Of a DNA stretch of 64,000 nt, positions 8,220-16,487 are shown piece by piece. The first letter of the stretch is position 1; each line of letters opens with the position of its first letter. Position numbers and translations under genes: made by a program. The stretch is from JAFGVL01 sp031553685 (GTDB taxonomy: Bacteria > Bacteroidota > Bacteroidia > Bacteroidales > Paludibacteraceae): the NCBI GenBank assembly GCA_031553685.1, contig JAVBLE010000019.1, forward strand, positions 1 through 64,000, read 5' to 3'. The notes beneath the pieces were generated by a model, which saw only the letters and a list, made by a program, of their open reading frames with translations, had not been told where the DNA came from and did not search any database.

Positions 8220-8981
8220 TTAAATATCTTTTAAATCTCCAAGCGGATAAGCCGGGAACATATTTTCGACCATCCATTTGTTGGATTGATCGGGAGTCAT
8301 TTTCCAGCCCGACGAACAGGTTGAAACTACTTCTACAATGGATGTTCCTTTGCCTTCGGCAGAGTTTTCGAATGCTTTACGAATGGCTTTTTTGGCTTTT
8401 TGCACTGCTGGCGATGTGTGTACGCTTTGGCGTGTAACATAACGAGTGCCTTCCAAGCGAACCAATAAATCGGTTATATTCAATGGATAACCATTTAATT
8501 CTGTGTTACGACCATAAGGGCAAGTTGCCGTTTTCATACCGGGTAGGGTAGTGGGCGCCATTTGTCCGCCGGTCATACCGTAAATACCATTGTTGATAAA
8601 TACGATTACAATGTTTTCGCCACGATTGCAGGCATGAATGGTTTCGGCAGTACCGATAGCCGCCAAGTCGCCATCACCTTGGTAGGTGAACACATACTTG
8701 TCCGGTTGAAGGCGTTTGATAGCCGTTGCCAATGCCGGAGCACGCCCATGAGCGGCTTCCTGGAAATCGACATCCAAATAATTGTAAGCAAACACGGCAC
8801 AACCCACCGGCGCTACACCGATTGTTTTTTCCTGAATGCCCATTTCTTCGATTACCTCGGCAATCAATTTGTGTACCACCCCGTGGCTACAGCCCGGACA
8901 ATAGTGCATTGGCGTATCGTTCAATACCTTTGATTTGGCATATACCAAATTTTCGGGTTTTATTATATCTTTTGCTGTCAT
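8220..8981 (-). CDS. korB: 2-oxoacid:ferredoxin oxidoreductase, beta (TPP-binding) subunit
   Basis: 253-residue thiamine-pyrophosphate subunit. CPGCSHGVVHKLI near the N-terminus is the conserved start of this subunit. TPP and Mg binding is shown by GDGDLAAIGTAETIHACNRGENIVIVFINNGIYGMTGGQ, where GDGD-(about 26 residues)-NN is the TPP motif. The C-terminal part (IVEVVSTCSSGW) carries conserved Cys residues. It works with the alpha subunit encoded upstream to decarboxylate the 2-oxoacid and pass electrons to ferredoxin. The 285-bp gap upstream, before the alpha gene, is filled by a palindromic element and not by another gene. Confidence 0.93.
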   Translation of the reverse strand: MTAKDIIKPENLVYAKSKVLNDTPMHYCPGCSHGVVHKLIAEVIEEMGIQEKTIGVAPVGCAVFAYNYLDVDFQEAAHGRAPALATAIKRLQPDKYVFTYQGDGDLAAIGTAETIHACNRGENIVIVFINNGIYGMTGGQMAPTTLPGMKTATCPYGRNTELNGYPLNITDLLVRLEGTRYVTRQSVHTSPAVQKAKKAIRKAFENSAEGKGTSIVEVVSTCSSGWKMTPDQSNKWMVENMFPAYPLGDLKDI

Positions 8982-8987
8982 ATCAGA

Positions 8988-9268
8988 AACCCCCTTTAAT
9001 CCCCCAAAGGGGGAATCTTGGTTTATAGTTTGTTTTATTTTTTGATTTTTTGCTTACAAATCCAGAGGATTTGAATATTTATAGAACTCTTCTTGTAAGG
9101 CGATACGACTCCTTTGGAGTCGAACTGTAATCGATAACCAATTCTATAAATATGTGAACCCACTGGGTTCATTCTTAAATATAAAATTGAAAACAGATAT
9201 TCAATTATTTTTGCAATATATAATTAAATTAGTACCGCAAAGTCCCCCTTCGGGGGATTTAGGGGGCT
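8988..9268. repeat. multi-layer palindromic element inside the oxidoreductase operon
   Basis: Outer imperfect arms rich in CCCCC/GGGGG lie at 8988-9014 and 9241-9268. Middle arms ATATTTATAGAA at 9075-9086 and TTCTATAAATAT at 9142-9153 are perfect. The centre CGACTCCTTTGGAGTCG at 9106-9122 is itself a palindrome. The right outer arm overlaps the stop codon of the alpha gene. The layered symmetry indicates an inserted mobile palindrome (MITE-like). On RNA it would form one long cruciform-like fold between two operon genes. Confidence 0.75.
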
Positions 9269-10352
9269 ACATTAATTGTTTTTTCAACGCATCTACCACT
9301 TCGTCCGGAGTAGGGATAATACCCCCCAAACGACCGTAAAATTCTACCGGTATTTTACCGTTTACAGCCAGGCGAACATCTTCTACCATTTGTCCGGCAC
9401 TCATCTCTACAGACATAATACCTTTGATTTTGCCCGAATTAGCATATTCTTGCAATTTCACGGTTGGGAAGGGCCACAAGGTAATCGGGCGAAGTAACCC
9501 AAGTTTAATCCCTTGTTCGCGAGCAATTTCGATCGATTTTTGACAAATACGAGCCACTGCTCCAAAAGCAACCACAATATATTCGGCGTCTTCGCAATTT
9601 ATTTCTTCGAAAAGAACTTCATTTTTTTCTATCTCGCGATATTTAGCTTGAAATTTCAAGTTGCGCTTTTCCATATTGATGGCTTCGAGTTCGAGCGAAG
9701 TAATCACATTCGGTTTGCGGCTTTCAGGTTTTCCCCAAGTGCCCCAAGGTGAAATGCGTTTCACTTCCTCGTCAGTCCAACGCGGTTTGAAAGGTGGAAG
9801 AACCACTTTTTCCATCATCTGACCGATAACTCCATCTGCCAAAATCATAACCGGATTTGAATATTTGAAAGCCAAATCGAAACCTAAACATGTATGATCA
9901 GCCATTTCCTGCACCGAAGCAGGAGCAAGGACAATTAGTTTGTAATCGCCGTGTCCGCCACCTTTAACCGATTGGAAATAGTCGGCTTGGCTTGGCTGGA
10001 TCGTTCCCAATCCGGGACCTCCACGCATTACATTCACAGCCAAACAAGGCAGTTCAGCTCCGGCAATATATGATAAACCTTCTTGTTTCAGGCTCATACC
10101 CGGGCTTGATGAAGAAGTCATCACTTTTTTACCACAACCGGCGCCGCCATATACCATATTAATAGCAGCCACTTCGCTTTCGGCTTGGAGCACGACCATG
10201 CCGGTAGTTTCCCATGGTTTTTCGTCCATCAATGTTTCCATGATTTCGGATTGCGGCGTAATCGGATAACCGAAGTAACCATCGCAACCGCAACGGATAG
10301 CCGCATGAGCAATGGCTTCGTTGCCTTTCATCAATTTTATTTCTTCACTCAT
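9267..10352 (-). CDS. vorB: 2-oxoacid:ferredoxin oxidoreductase, alpha subunit (VorB-like)
   Basis: 361-residue alpha subunit. It starts with LMKGNEAIAHAAIRCGCDGYFGYPITPQSEI, matching the pyruvate/2-oxoacid oxidoreductase N-terminal (pyrimidine-binding) domain. ESEVAAINMVYGGAGCGKKVMTSSSSPGMSLKQEG is the conserved substrate-side segment. The C-terminal transketolase-like domain follows (IVVAFGAVARICQKSIEIARE). Length is normal. It is the second gene in the operon, between the ferredoxin-like subunit and the beta subunit. Bacteroidota annotate this gene as subunit VorB of 3-methyl-2-oxobutanoate dehydrogenase; true substrate range is unknown. Confidence 0.92.
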   Translation of the reverse strand: MSEEIKLMKGNEAIAHAAIRCGCDGYFGYPITPQSEIMETLMDEKPWETTGMVVLQAESEVAAINMVYGGAGCGKKVMTSSSSPGMSLKQEGLSYIAGAELPCLAVNVMRGGPGLGTIQPSQADYFQSVKGGGHGDYKLIVLAPASVQEMADHTCLGFDLAFKYSNPVMILADGVIGQMMEKVVLPPFKPRWTDEEVKRISPWGTWGKPESRKPNVITSLELEAINMEKRNLKFQAKYREIEKNEVLFEEINCEDAEYIVVAFGAVARICQKSIEIAREQGIKLGLLRPITLWPFPTVKLQEYANSGKIKGIMSVEMSAGQMVEDVRLAVNGKIPVEFYGRLGGIIPTPDEVVDALKKQLM

Positions 10353-10371
10353 AATATATTAATTCATAATT

Positions 10372-10453
10372 AGCCAATTTGATAATTAGCAAATTCGGAA
10401 ATTTTTATTTTGCTACACAAAATGCATTTCATTTGCTAATCTGCTAATTGGCT
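10372..10453. repeat. imperfect palindrome in the gap between delta and alpha genes
   Basis: Arms at 10372-10394 and 10431-10453 pair at about 19 of 23 positions (cores AGCCAATT and AATTGGCT, ATTAGCAAAT and ATTTGCTAAT). It occupies nearly all of the 112-bp gap between the two operon genes, as another palindrome does in the next gap. Confidence 0.65.
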
Positions 10454-10464
10454 CATTTGCCAAT

Positions 10465-10695
10465 TTATTCGTTGATTTTTACTTTATAAACCATAATACA
10501 TCCATCCGGACAAACATACCCGCAGGCTGCACAACCAATGCATTCTTCGGCGTTTTCGGCATAAGCATAATTATATCCTTTGGCATTCACTTCTTTCGAC
10601 ATCGCCAACACATCTTTCGGGCAAGCCACCACGCAAAGTTCGCAGCCTTTACATCTTTCGGTGTTCACCACCACAGCTCCTTTTATTTTTGCCAT
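10465..10695 (-). CDS. korD: ferredoxin-type delta subunit, two 4Fe-4S clusters
   Basis: 76-residue protein with two CxxCxxCxxxC motifs: CKGCELCVVACPK and CIGCAACGYVCPD. This is the usual dicluster ferredoxin subunit that carries electrons from the TPP centre to soluble ferredoxin. It is the first gene of the operon, with the alpha gene 112 bp downstream. The upstream gap to 10806 contains no other gene, so the operon promoter must lie there on the reverse strand. Confidence 0.92.
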   Translation of the reverse strand: MAKIKGAVVVNTERCKGCELCVVACPKDVLAMSKEVNAKGYNYAYAENAEECIGCAACGYVCPDGCIMVYKVKINE

Positions 10696-10805
10696 ACTTA
10701 ATATTATTCTAATTGTTCTTTTTGAAAAAACGCTGCAAAAGTAGTAAATATTTACGGTTTTTACATGCTGTTTTCTTTATTATTTAAAGCAAAAACAATC
10801 TTTTA

Positions 10806-11711
10806 TTATGAAATGTTCATTTTTAACCCTCGTTCCAAAAATTCCACATACCTATTTTTAAAATTTTGTGGAGAAATAATCCGAAAATCGCCTGTATGTT
10901 TAAGCAATTCGAGCAGGAAATCGTAGGTTTGGTAAACATATAAACTGACGCGGATTTCGTCCTCATTTTCTAATAAAATTTGCTGCGAATGGTGCAAAGG
11001 GTAGGATTTGATATACCGTCCTTTCATTGGGGTAAATGACAGGACGATTTCTTCCAGCGGTGCGGTTGGCTCGTACACAATGCCGAAACAATCGCGGTAA
11101 CGCTCAAAAACAGACGGTTTTTCCTTCGTTTTAAATATTTGTGTGGTAACACTCAGGTTTTCCATGCGATCGAGCGCAAAGGTGCGGAAATCGTCGCGCT
11201 CCGTGCAGTGCGCCAACAAGTACCAACGACCGATACTTTCCTTCAATCCCAACGGGCGAACCTGCCGAGCCTCCCAATCCGAACCGCTAAACTTGTTGTA
11301 ATCGAACTGTACTTCTACTTTGCTGCGAATGGCTTGCAGCAGCGGATAAATCTGCTTCACGCCTTTGGGCTTGCGCGTTTCGAGTTGCACATATTTATTT
11401 AGGTCCGTTTGCGCGTTGAACGCCATAAACAGCTCAAACGACTCCAATGCATATTCTGCTACTTCGCCCGCTTCAATTTCATTATTTATATAGTACACAT
11501 TGCCGGCGCGGCGGTTGCAAAGGATTTCAATATTATAGGTCGAAGCAATATCGGCAACATCGCGCAGGAAAGTGCGTTTGCTCACGGTTAAATCATAATC
11601 GACCGATTGGCTGGCGAGATACTCCCGAATTTCCTCGAACGAAGCTTTGCCACGATTACGCAAAAAGCTGATAATTGCGTGGTGGCGTTGGGTGATGTCT
11701 ATTTGTGCCAT
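10806..11711 (-). CDS. WYL-domain transcriptional regulator
   Basis: 301-residue regulator. Residues 1-80 form a winged helix-turn-helix of the HTH_11 type (RHHAIISFLRNRGKASFEEIREYL, TVSKRTFLRDVADI). The WYL domain follows, with RWYLLAHCTERDDFRTFALDRM carrying the Trp-Tyr-Leu motif and the conserved Arg residues thought to bind a ligand. A C-terminal WCX-like segment completes it. WYL proteins sense nucleic acid fragments or nucleotides and often control stress or defence genes. Here there is no adjacent defence operon; the upstream region carries a striking set of hairpins (11732-11886) that could be its own operator. Confidence 0.88.
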   Translation of the reverse strand: MAQIDITQRHHAIISFLRNRGKASFEEIREYLASQSVDYDLTVSKRTFLRDVADIASTYNIEILCNRRAGNVYYINNEIEAGEVAEYALESFELFMAFNAQTDLNKYVQLETRKPKGVKQIYPLLQAIRSKVEVQFDYNKFSGSDWEARQVRPLGLKESIGRWYLLAHCTERDDFRTFALDRMENLSVTTQIFKTKEKPSVFERYRDCFGIVYEPTAPLEEIVLSFTPMKGRYIKSYPLHHSQQILLENEDEIRVSLYVYQTYDFLLELLKHTGDFRIISPQNFKNRYVEFLERGLKMNIS

Positions 11712-11731
11712 GTGGTTTTATTTATGATTTA

Positions 11732-11886
11732 GAACTATTCGAAGATTTCGAATAGTTCAAGCTGAAATAATTGTATCACGGTTGTAAAAGTTTGTATTGT
11801 AATTTTTATCATCATTTGCAGTTGTTCGAAAAATTCGAATAACTGATTTTGCCATTTGTTGTAGTTGTTTCCAAAATGGAAATAAC
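11732..11886. promoter_or_regulatory. three related hairpins upstream of the WYL gene
   Basis: Hairpin 1 at 11732-11758 has perfect arms GAACTATTCGAA / TTCGAATAGTTC. Hairpin 2 at 11821-11843 has GTTGTTCGAA / TTCGAATAAC. Hairpin 3 at 11864-11886 has GTTGTTTCC / GGAAATAAC. Hairpins 2 and 3 sit in matching direct-repeat frames, preceded by A and followed by TGATTTT, but differ in the stem with compensating changes. They lie in the 703-bp gap between the WYL gene and the next gene, close to the WYL start, and could be operators or structured RNA. Confidence 0.6.
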
Positions 11887-11964
11887 TGATTTTTTCTACA
11901 AATCTACAAAAATATTTTTCAAAGTGTCATACTTTGGCGTTTTGTCTGCTTTTCTTTGCAGGAA

Positions 11965-12045
11965 TTTAGATAGTGAGATGGTGAAATAGTAAGCAAGCGA
12001 GCAAAATTACTAACCTACTCACCCTTCACCATCTCACTATCTAAA
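11965..12045. repeat. inverted repeat with perfect 21-bp arms
   Basis: Arms at 11965-11985 and 12025-12045 (inner core TAGTGAGATGGTGAA) pair without mismatch and enclose 39 bp. It resembles the hairpin near 41316-41375, which carries related words (GATCTCGCTATCT), so it may belong to a dispersed repeat family. Confidence 0.65.
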
Positions 12046-12074
12046 CTTGCAACAGCCCAAAAGAGCAAAAAACA

Positions 12075-12104
12075 TTTCTTAATGTGAAAAAATAACTATA
12101 TTTG
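12075..12104 (+). promoter_or_regulatory. promoter upstream of the rod-like RNA
   Basis: TATATTTG at 12097-12104 matches TAnnTTTG exactly. A weaker TTTC at 12075-12078 is 18 bp upstream. A start near 12111 would give a short leader containing a small hairpin (CCGA/TCGG) before the structured RNA. Confidence 0.5.
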
Positions 12105-12147
12105 TCTCGCCGAAAAAACTCGGCAGACATATTATTTTTAAACATTT

Positions 12148-12312
12148 GAAAGTGTTTAACTTCATTCTCTCAGGTAAAATCTAGTAAATTTTTAAGAAGG
12201 GGAATAAGTACAAATGCTCTCATGCCGATAGGCGTGGGGCTGTTGCTTATTTTACTTCAAGGGTTTTACTAGAGCCTACCTGATAAAATAAGTTAATAGT
12301 TCCCACGCTTTC
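12148..12312 (+). ncRNA. ssrS: rod-shaped structured RNA, candidate 6S RNA
   Basis: About 165 nt fold into one long interrupted rod. Pairs are 12148-12155 with 12305-12312, 12156-12161 with 12291-12296, 12170-12176 with 12277-12283 (UCAGGUA/UACCUGA), 12181-12188 with 12265-12272 (CUAGUAAA/UUUACUAG), 12203-12208 with 12246-12251, and 12222-12226 with 12231-12235. Between the fourth and fifth helices is an open bubble of about 13 nt on each side. A closing stem, a central bubble and a terminal stem-loop are the hallmarks of 6S RNA, which binds RNA polymerase by imitating an open promoter. The 3' end runs into T5. The name is an inference from shape and size; a structured 5' leader of the lipoprotein gene at 12415 is the alternative. 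Confidence 0.5.
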
Positions 12313-12414
12313 TGTTTTTATACAATTAATCAAAATCATTTTTCTTCCTGTTGGGAATTGGGGAGAGTAAACAAACACACAAAGTTGCGCCCGACACAAA
12401 TCAGGGATTAAAAC

Positions 12415-13557
12415 ATGAAAACAAAAATAAGTAGATTTATGATGCTGCTATTGTTATCGGCAGTTATGCTTAGTTGTGGAAAAGATGATGAAATTGAAAG
12501 CGTGGATAATAATAACAATGAGAATAACAACGAAAAAACAGAATTGAAAGTGCAATTTTCCAATCCTCAAGCACTATTATTAAAGAAAAGTACTTTGCGG
12601 TCTTCGAGTGGAGAAAACACAACAACTCTATTTCAACTCGATGACAAAGGGAATGTATCACCCGTTATTGAAGGAATATCTATAAATGAGGCAACGCCAT
12701 TTTCGGGAGGTGTAGTAATCTCATTATATGATAACGGCTATAATATTGAACAATATATTATTTATTTGGATAATACTTATTGGAAATTACCTGATGGTTT
12801 TAGCAGCAAGTTTATTGGTGAAAATGAAGATGGCGATTTGATTTTTGCCGATGCTTCCATAGTTAGAAAAGGAGCAAAGAAACTTGAGAAATTACAGACA
12901 GCAATAGATTCTCCAAGAGTACAATCTATGTCTGGCAATTTTGTAGTTCTGGAAGGTGGTCATGGTTCGATTTACCAAATTCTCAACACAGCAAACAATG
13001 TGCGTTATAATATATTCGGCTGTAATGGACCTCGCATAGTAGCTCTCAATAAGGAAAAAGCTTTAATCAATGATTGTCAAGAAAATGCTCTTATTGATAT
13101 GAACACAGGGGTTCGCTCTAAAGCAGATATTGGGAGCTGGAATGGTGAAGATATATATATGAAAAACGGTGCTATTATTATGAGTCAAGGATTGGCTGGA
13201 ACTTCTGGGTATGGAATTGGTTTTCTTGATATATACGGAAAATTGACTGTTATTTCTGGTGGATTTAATCCCGGCTCTGGAGGTTATTATAGCGACAATC
13301 GCGTATTATTTGTGTCGGACAATCATTATATCGTTAGAGAATTAGCTCAAATTTCAGTTGTAAAGAAAGGCGAATCGACCAAGAAAAGTATCTTGACGGG
13401 ATATAATGTAGTGAAAATTTCGGTAAAAGGAGATAATGTGTATTTCATAGCCGAAGATAATTTAGGCAAAAAGATGACCGGCTTTTATTCTTTAAAAACA
13501 GAAAATGTATTCTTGGTAATCTCCCAAGAGGAATTTGACGAAATATTTGCATTTTAA
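12415..13557 (+). CDS. predicted lipoprotein of unknown function
   Basis: 380-residue exported lipoprotein with signal peptide and lipobox Cys21 (AVMLSC), followed by GKDDEIE. An Asn/Glu-rich linker (residues about 30-44, including VDNNNNENNNE) leads into a chain of short beta-like segments with repeated hydrophobic-Gly patterns, which could be a propeller (for example FSGGVVISLYDNG, NFVVLEGGHGS, DNRVLFVSDNHY). No catalytic motif was recognised. It is followed at 33 bp by the PD-(D/E)XK-fold gene, then by the BspA-like gene. The three may form an operon, but their functions do not obviously connect. It lies downstream of the candidate 6S RNA. Confidence 0.7.
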   Translation: MKTKISRFMMLLLLSAVMLSCGKDDEIESVDNNNNENNNEKTELKVQFSNPQALLLKKSTLRSSSGENTTTLFQLDDKGNVSPVIEGISINEATPFSGGVVISLYDNGYNIEQYIIYLDNTYWKLPDGFSSKFIGENEDGDLIFADASIVRKGAKKLEKLQTAIDSPRVQSMSGNFVVLEGGHGSIYQILNTANNVRYNIFGCNGPRIVALNKEKALINDCQENALIDMNTGVRSKADIGSWNGEDIYMKNGAIIMSQGLAGTSGYGIGFLDIYGKLTVISGGFNPGSGGYYSDNRVLFVSDNHYIVRELAQISVVKKGESTKKSILTGYNVVKISVKGDNVYFIAEDNLGKKMTGFYSLKTENVFLVISQEEFDEIFAF

Positions 13558-13590
13558 AACAATAATCAAATCAATTAAAATTTAAACAAA

Positions 13591-14118
13591 ATGGGAAACT
13601 TTATTAACGAGATTTTCAAAGCGACAGCCAAATCATACGAAAATATTTTGAGCCGGTATTATCCATCGCATGGCTCGAACGGTTTTACGGAGCGAAACCT
13701 TACTTTTAATTTCTCACACAATTATTTGACCGGAAATCCAGAAGCGATTATCTGGCAAGAATGTCCTTTGAAAGAAAAGGGACATTTTGATACACTAATA
13801 ATTGATGAGAACAAGAAAAGTGTTATTGTGATAGAGGCAAAACGCTTGCAAAGCGATGGGAAGAAAGAATCTATCGAAGCGGATTCTAAGCGAATAAAAG
13901 AGAAATATCATGAGATTAATGGCATAGAAAAATATGCTGGTTATCAAAAATATGCTTTACTGCTAGTTGATGCGTGGGTATCGAAAGAGCGGGTAGAAAA
14001 GGACAACCGCCACAAATTACTGCATGAATTTGCTTCTGCAGAATCAATCTCAGAAATAAAAATCAATTTTGATTGCTCCGAGAGATATTATTTGGCTTAT
14101 AAGCTTCAAGAAATTTAG
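13591..14118 (+). CDS. PD-(D/E)XK nuclease-fold protein
   Basis: 175-residue cytosolic protein. It shows the spaced motif of the restriction-endonuclease-like fold: Glu34 in FTERNLTF, Asp67 in GHFDTLIID and Glu82-Ala-Lys84 in VIVIEAKRL. This arrangement usually means a Mg-dependent nuclease, although several families keep the fold for other uses. Length fits a stand-alone single domain. The stop codon is followed within 3 bp by the start of the BspA-like gene. Its 5' leader is nearly the same as the leader of the truncated gene at 16400, which suggests a duplication. A target or partner cannot be named. Confidence 0.65.
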   Translation: MGNFINEIFKATAKSYENILSRYYPSHGSNGFTERNLTFNFSHNYLTGNPEAIIWQECPLKEKGHFDTLIIDENKKSVIVIEAKRLQSDGKKESIEADSKRIKEKYHEINGIEKYAGYQKYALLLVDAWVSKERVEKDNRHKLLHEFASAESISEIKINFDCSERYYLAYKLQEI

Positions 14119-14121
14119 AAT

Positions 14122-16347
14122 ATGAATAAAAAATTATTATTATGGCTGATAGCCATATTGTTTACATCAGGCAGTTTTGCTCAAAGTGGATGGCTTAATG
14201 CAACTGTTAGTTGGTCTATATCAAGTAATAAACTCACGATTACTGGAACTGGTGTAATCCCCAATTACACTTATCCTTCGGATAAAGCGCCATGGGATGG
14301 ATATTCTATTACTTCGGTAGTAATAGGTACAGGTATAACCAATGTTGGTAATGATGCATTTTTTAATAAATCAACCATTACTTCGATTAGTTTACCATAT
14401 ACAGTAAAAACGATTAGAGATAATGCGTTTAAAGGATGTTCAGGTCTTAGTTCTATTTCTATTTCAAGCTCGTCAGAATTGACGAGTATTGGGAATGGTG
14501 CGTTTTCAAATTGTTTAAAGCTTGCCGCTATTGATATTCCTAGCAGTGTTACGAATATTGGGGAAGGGGCTTTTGAAGGGTGTTTTGCCTTAACAACCGT
14601 TACTATCCCTGTCGGCGTGACAACTATTTCTACGAGTACTTTTGATTACTGTACAGGTCTAACTTCAGTTACTATACCCAATACAGTAACCAGTATCGGT
14701 AACTTGGCATTTCGGTCTTGCCATAAACTCACTTTAGTTACACTGCCAAGTAGTGTAACCAGTATTGGTGTTGATGCTTTTAAGAGTTGTACAAATCTTA
14801 AAACAATGCAAATTTTAGGCGATGTAACTATTGGGAAAGATGCTTTTTGGGGATGCAATAATATTACTTATTTAACTATCTCTAGCACTATGAGCAGGAA
14901 TTACTTTCAAAATTTTTTTGATATCACCAAAATATCCACCCTTAAAATTGTTCCCGGGAAAACGAAAGATATTAACAATAATACATATGGATTTTTTACG
15001 GAATTAACCACATTGATTGTTGCCGATGGTATTGAAAGTATTGGTAATGCAGCTTTTCGAGGGTGTGATAAATTAACTTCTGTTACAATACCCAATACAG
15101 TAACAAACATTGGTAATTTGGCATTTCAGTATTGCCATAAACTTACTAATCTTGATTTACCTGCCAATTTGATTAGTATTGGTGATGGAGCTTTTGACCT
15201 TTGTGATGGGCTTACTTCTATCGAAATACCTGATGGTGTAAAAAGTATTGGTTATGGAGCTTTCTCTGGATGTGATGGGCTTACTTCCATTACAATCCCC
15301 AATAGTGTAACAGATATTGGTGGTTCTGCTTTTAGCTATTGCAATAAGCTTTCTAAAATTGATTTATCCACCAATTTGAAAGCGATTAACGATGCTACTT
15401 TTGTTTGCACTGCATTGACATCCATTACAATTCCCAATAGTGTAACACACATTGGAGAGGCAGCATTTGGTGCTACCGGGATTACTTCGTTAGCTCTTCC
15501 AAAAAGTGTTACAAACATTAGTGAACGGGCTTTCCGTAGTAGTTCTATTGCTTCTATTGCAATAGATCCCGACAATCAAAATTATAGTACTAATGATGGT
15601 GTTTTATTTTCCAAAGATGGAGAAACGCTAGTTTGCTATCCTCCCAAGAAGCTTGACGCAAGTTATGTTGTTCCGGATAATGTAACAAGCATTGGTAACT
15701 ATGGATTTGAAGAGTGTACCTTATTAAACTCTATAAAACTACCCAATAGTTTAAATACAATTGATAGACTAGCTTTCGTTAAATGTTCCAATCTTCTTTC
15801 GATAGATATTCCTGATGGCGCAACAAGTATTGGTTATTCAGCTTTTGAGGATTGTACATCTCTCGAATCGGTTAAAATACCAAGTAGTATAACAAATATT
15901 GATCAACAAGTTTTTCGTAATTGTAGCAATTTGCAGGAAATATCTGTTTATTGGCAAATTCCTTATCGTTTTTGGGATTCTGATTATCCTTTTGCTTTAG
16001 TTCCTACTGCTACCTGCAAATTGAAAGTGCCTGTAGGTACAGGTAATCTTTATCGTGCTGCAAATTATTGGAAAACACTTCAAATAGAAGAAGTCTCTGA
16101 TAACACTACAGATATTATTCCTGTCAAACAAATAGGGGAAATTATTATCAACAATGGAGTATTGCAAATAAAGCAAGCCGAAGATTATACCCTACACATA
16201 TATACAACACAAGGTAATATGATTTACACTAAAGCCAATATAGAAGGCAATGAAAATATCAATATTTCGAGTTGGGCAAGTGGAATATATCTGACAGTAC
16301 TGCAAAATGCCACTCATAGATTCATTCAAAAGATAATTATAAAATAA
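14122..16347 (+). CDS. BspA-type leucine-rich-repeat protein with T9SS sorting domain
   Basis: 741-residue secreted protein. A signal peptide (ending SGSFA, then QSGW) precedes a long run of about 23-residue repeats of the BspA/LRR_5 type, such as LTSVTIPNTVTSIGNLAFRSC, repeated about 20 times from residue 45 to about 650. The C-terminal 70 residues (IYTTQGNMIYTKANIEGNENINISSWASGIYLTVL to the Lys-rich end) match a type IX secretion type A sorting domain, with the LDVSxxxxGIYxL-like core. BspA proteins bind extracellular matrix or act in adhesion. The presence of the tail implies a functional type IX system in this organism. Confidence 0.9.
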   Translation: MNKKLLLWLIAILFTSGSFAQSGWLNATVSWSISSNKLTITGTGVIPNYTYPSDKAPWDGYSITSVVIGTGITNVGNDAFFNKSTITSISLPYTVKTIRDNAFKGCSGLSSISISSSSELTSIGNGAFSNCLKLAAIDIPSSVTNIGEGAFEGCFALTTVTIPVGVTTISTSTFDYCTGLTSVTIPNTVTSIGNLAFRSCHKLTLVTLPSSVTSIGVDAFKSCTNLKTMQILGDVTIGKDAFWGCNNITYLTISSTMSRNYFQNFFDITKISTLKIVPGKTKDINNNTYGFFTELTTLIVADGIESIGNAAFRGCDKLTSVTIPNTVTNIGNLAFQYCHKLTNLDLPANLISIGDGAFDLCDGLTSIEIPDGVKSIGYGAFSGCDGLTSITIPNSVTDIGGSAFSYCNKLSKIDLSTNLKAINDATFVCTALTSITIPNSVTHIGEAAFGATGITSLALPKSVTNISERAFRSSSIASIAIDPDNQNYSTNDGVLFSKDGETLVCYPPKKLDASYVVPDNVTSIGNYGFEECTLLNSIKLPNSLNTIDRLAFVKCSNLLSIDIPDGATSIGYSAFEDCTSLESVKIPSSITNIDQQVFRNCSNLQEISVYWQIPYRFWDSDYPFALVPTATCKLKVPVGTGNLYRAANYWKTLQIEEVSDNTTDIIPVKQIGEIIINNGVLQIKQAEDYTLHIYTTQGNMIYTKANIEGNENINISSWASGIYLTVLQNATHRFIQKIIIK

Positions 16348-16399
16348 AAAACTCATTAAAACAACAATCAATTTTCAAATCAATTAAATTTAAAACAAA

Positions 16400-16477
16400 A
16401 TGGAAAATAAACACAAGCAAGCCATCCCAGCCGAAGTGTTGGCAGATGTGCAAAAGAAAATCAATGAAGCAGCCTAA
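16400..16477 (+). pseudogene. 25-residue remnant of a Bacteroidota protein gene
   Basis: A 26-codon frame reads MENKHKQAIPAEVLADVQKK and stops after INEAA. The opening resembles the N-terminus of a longer Bacteroidota family of about 120 residues (recalled, not searched), so this is probably a truncated copy closed off by the terminator just downstream. Its leader (16370-16399) closely repeats the leader of the gene at 13591. Confidence 0.45.
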
Positions 16478-16487
16478 AAATAATCTC

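Noticed and set aside
12160..12312. TPP or other known riboswitch
   Set aside because: The CTGAGA and related conserved words of a TPP switch are missing, and the overall rod with a central bubble fits 6S RNA better.
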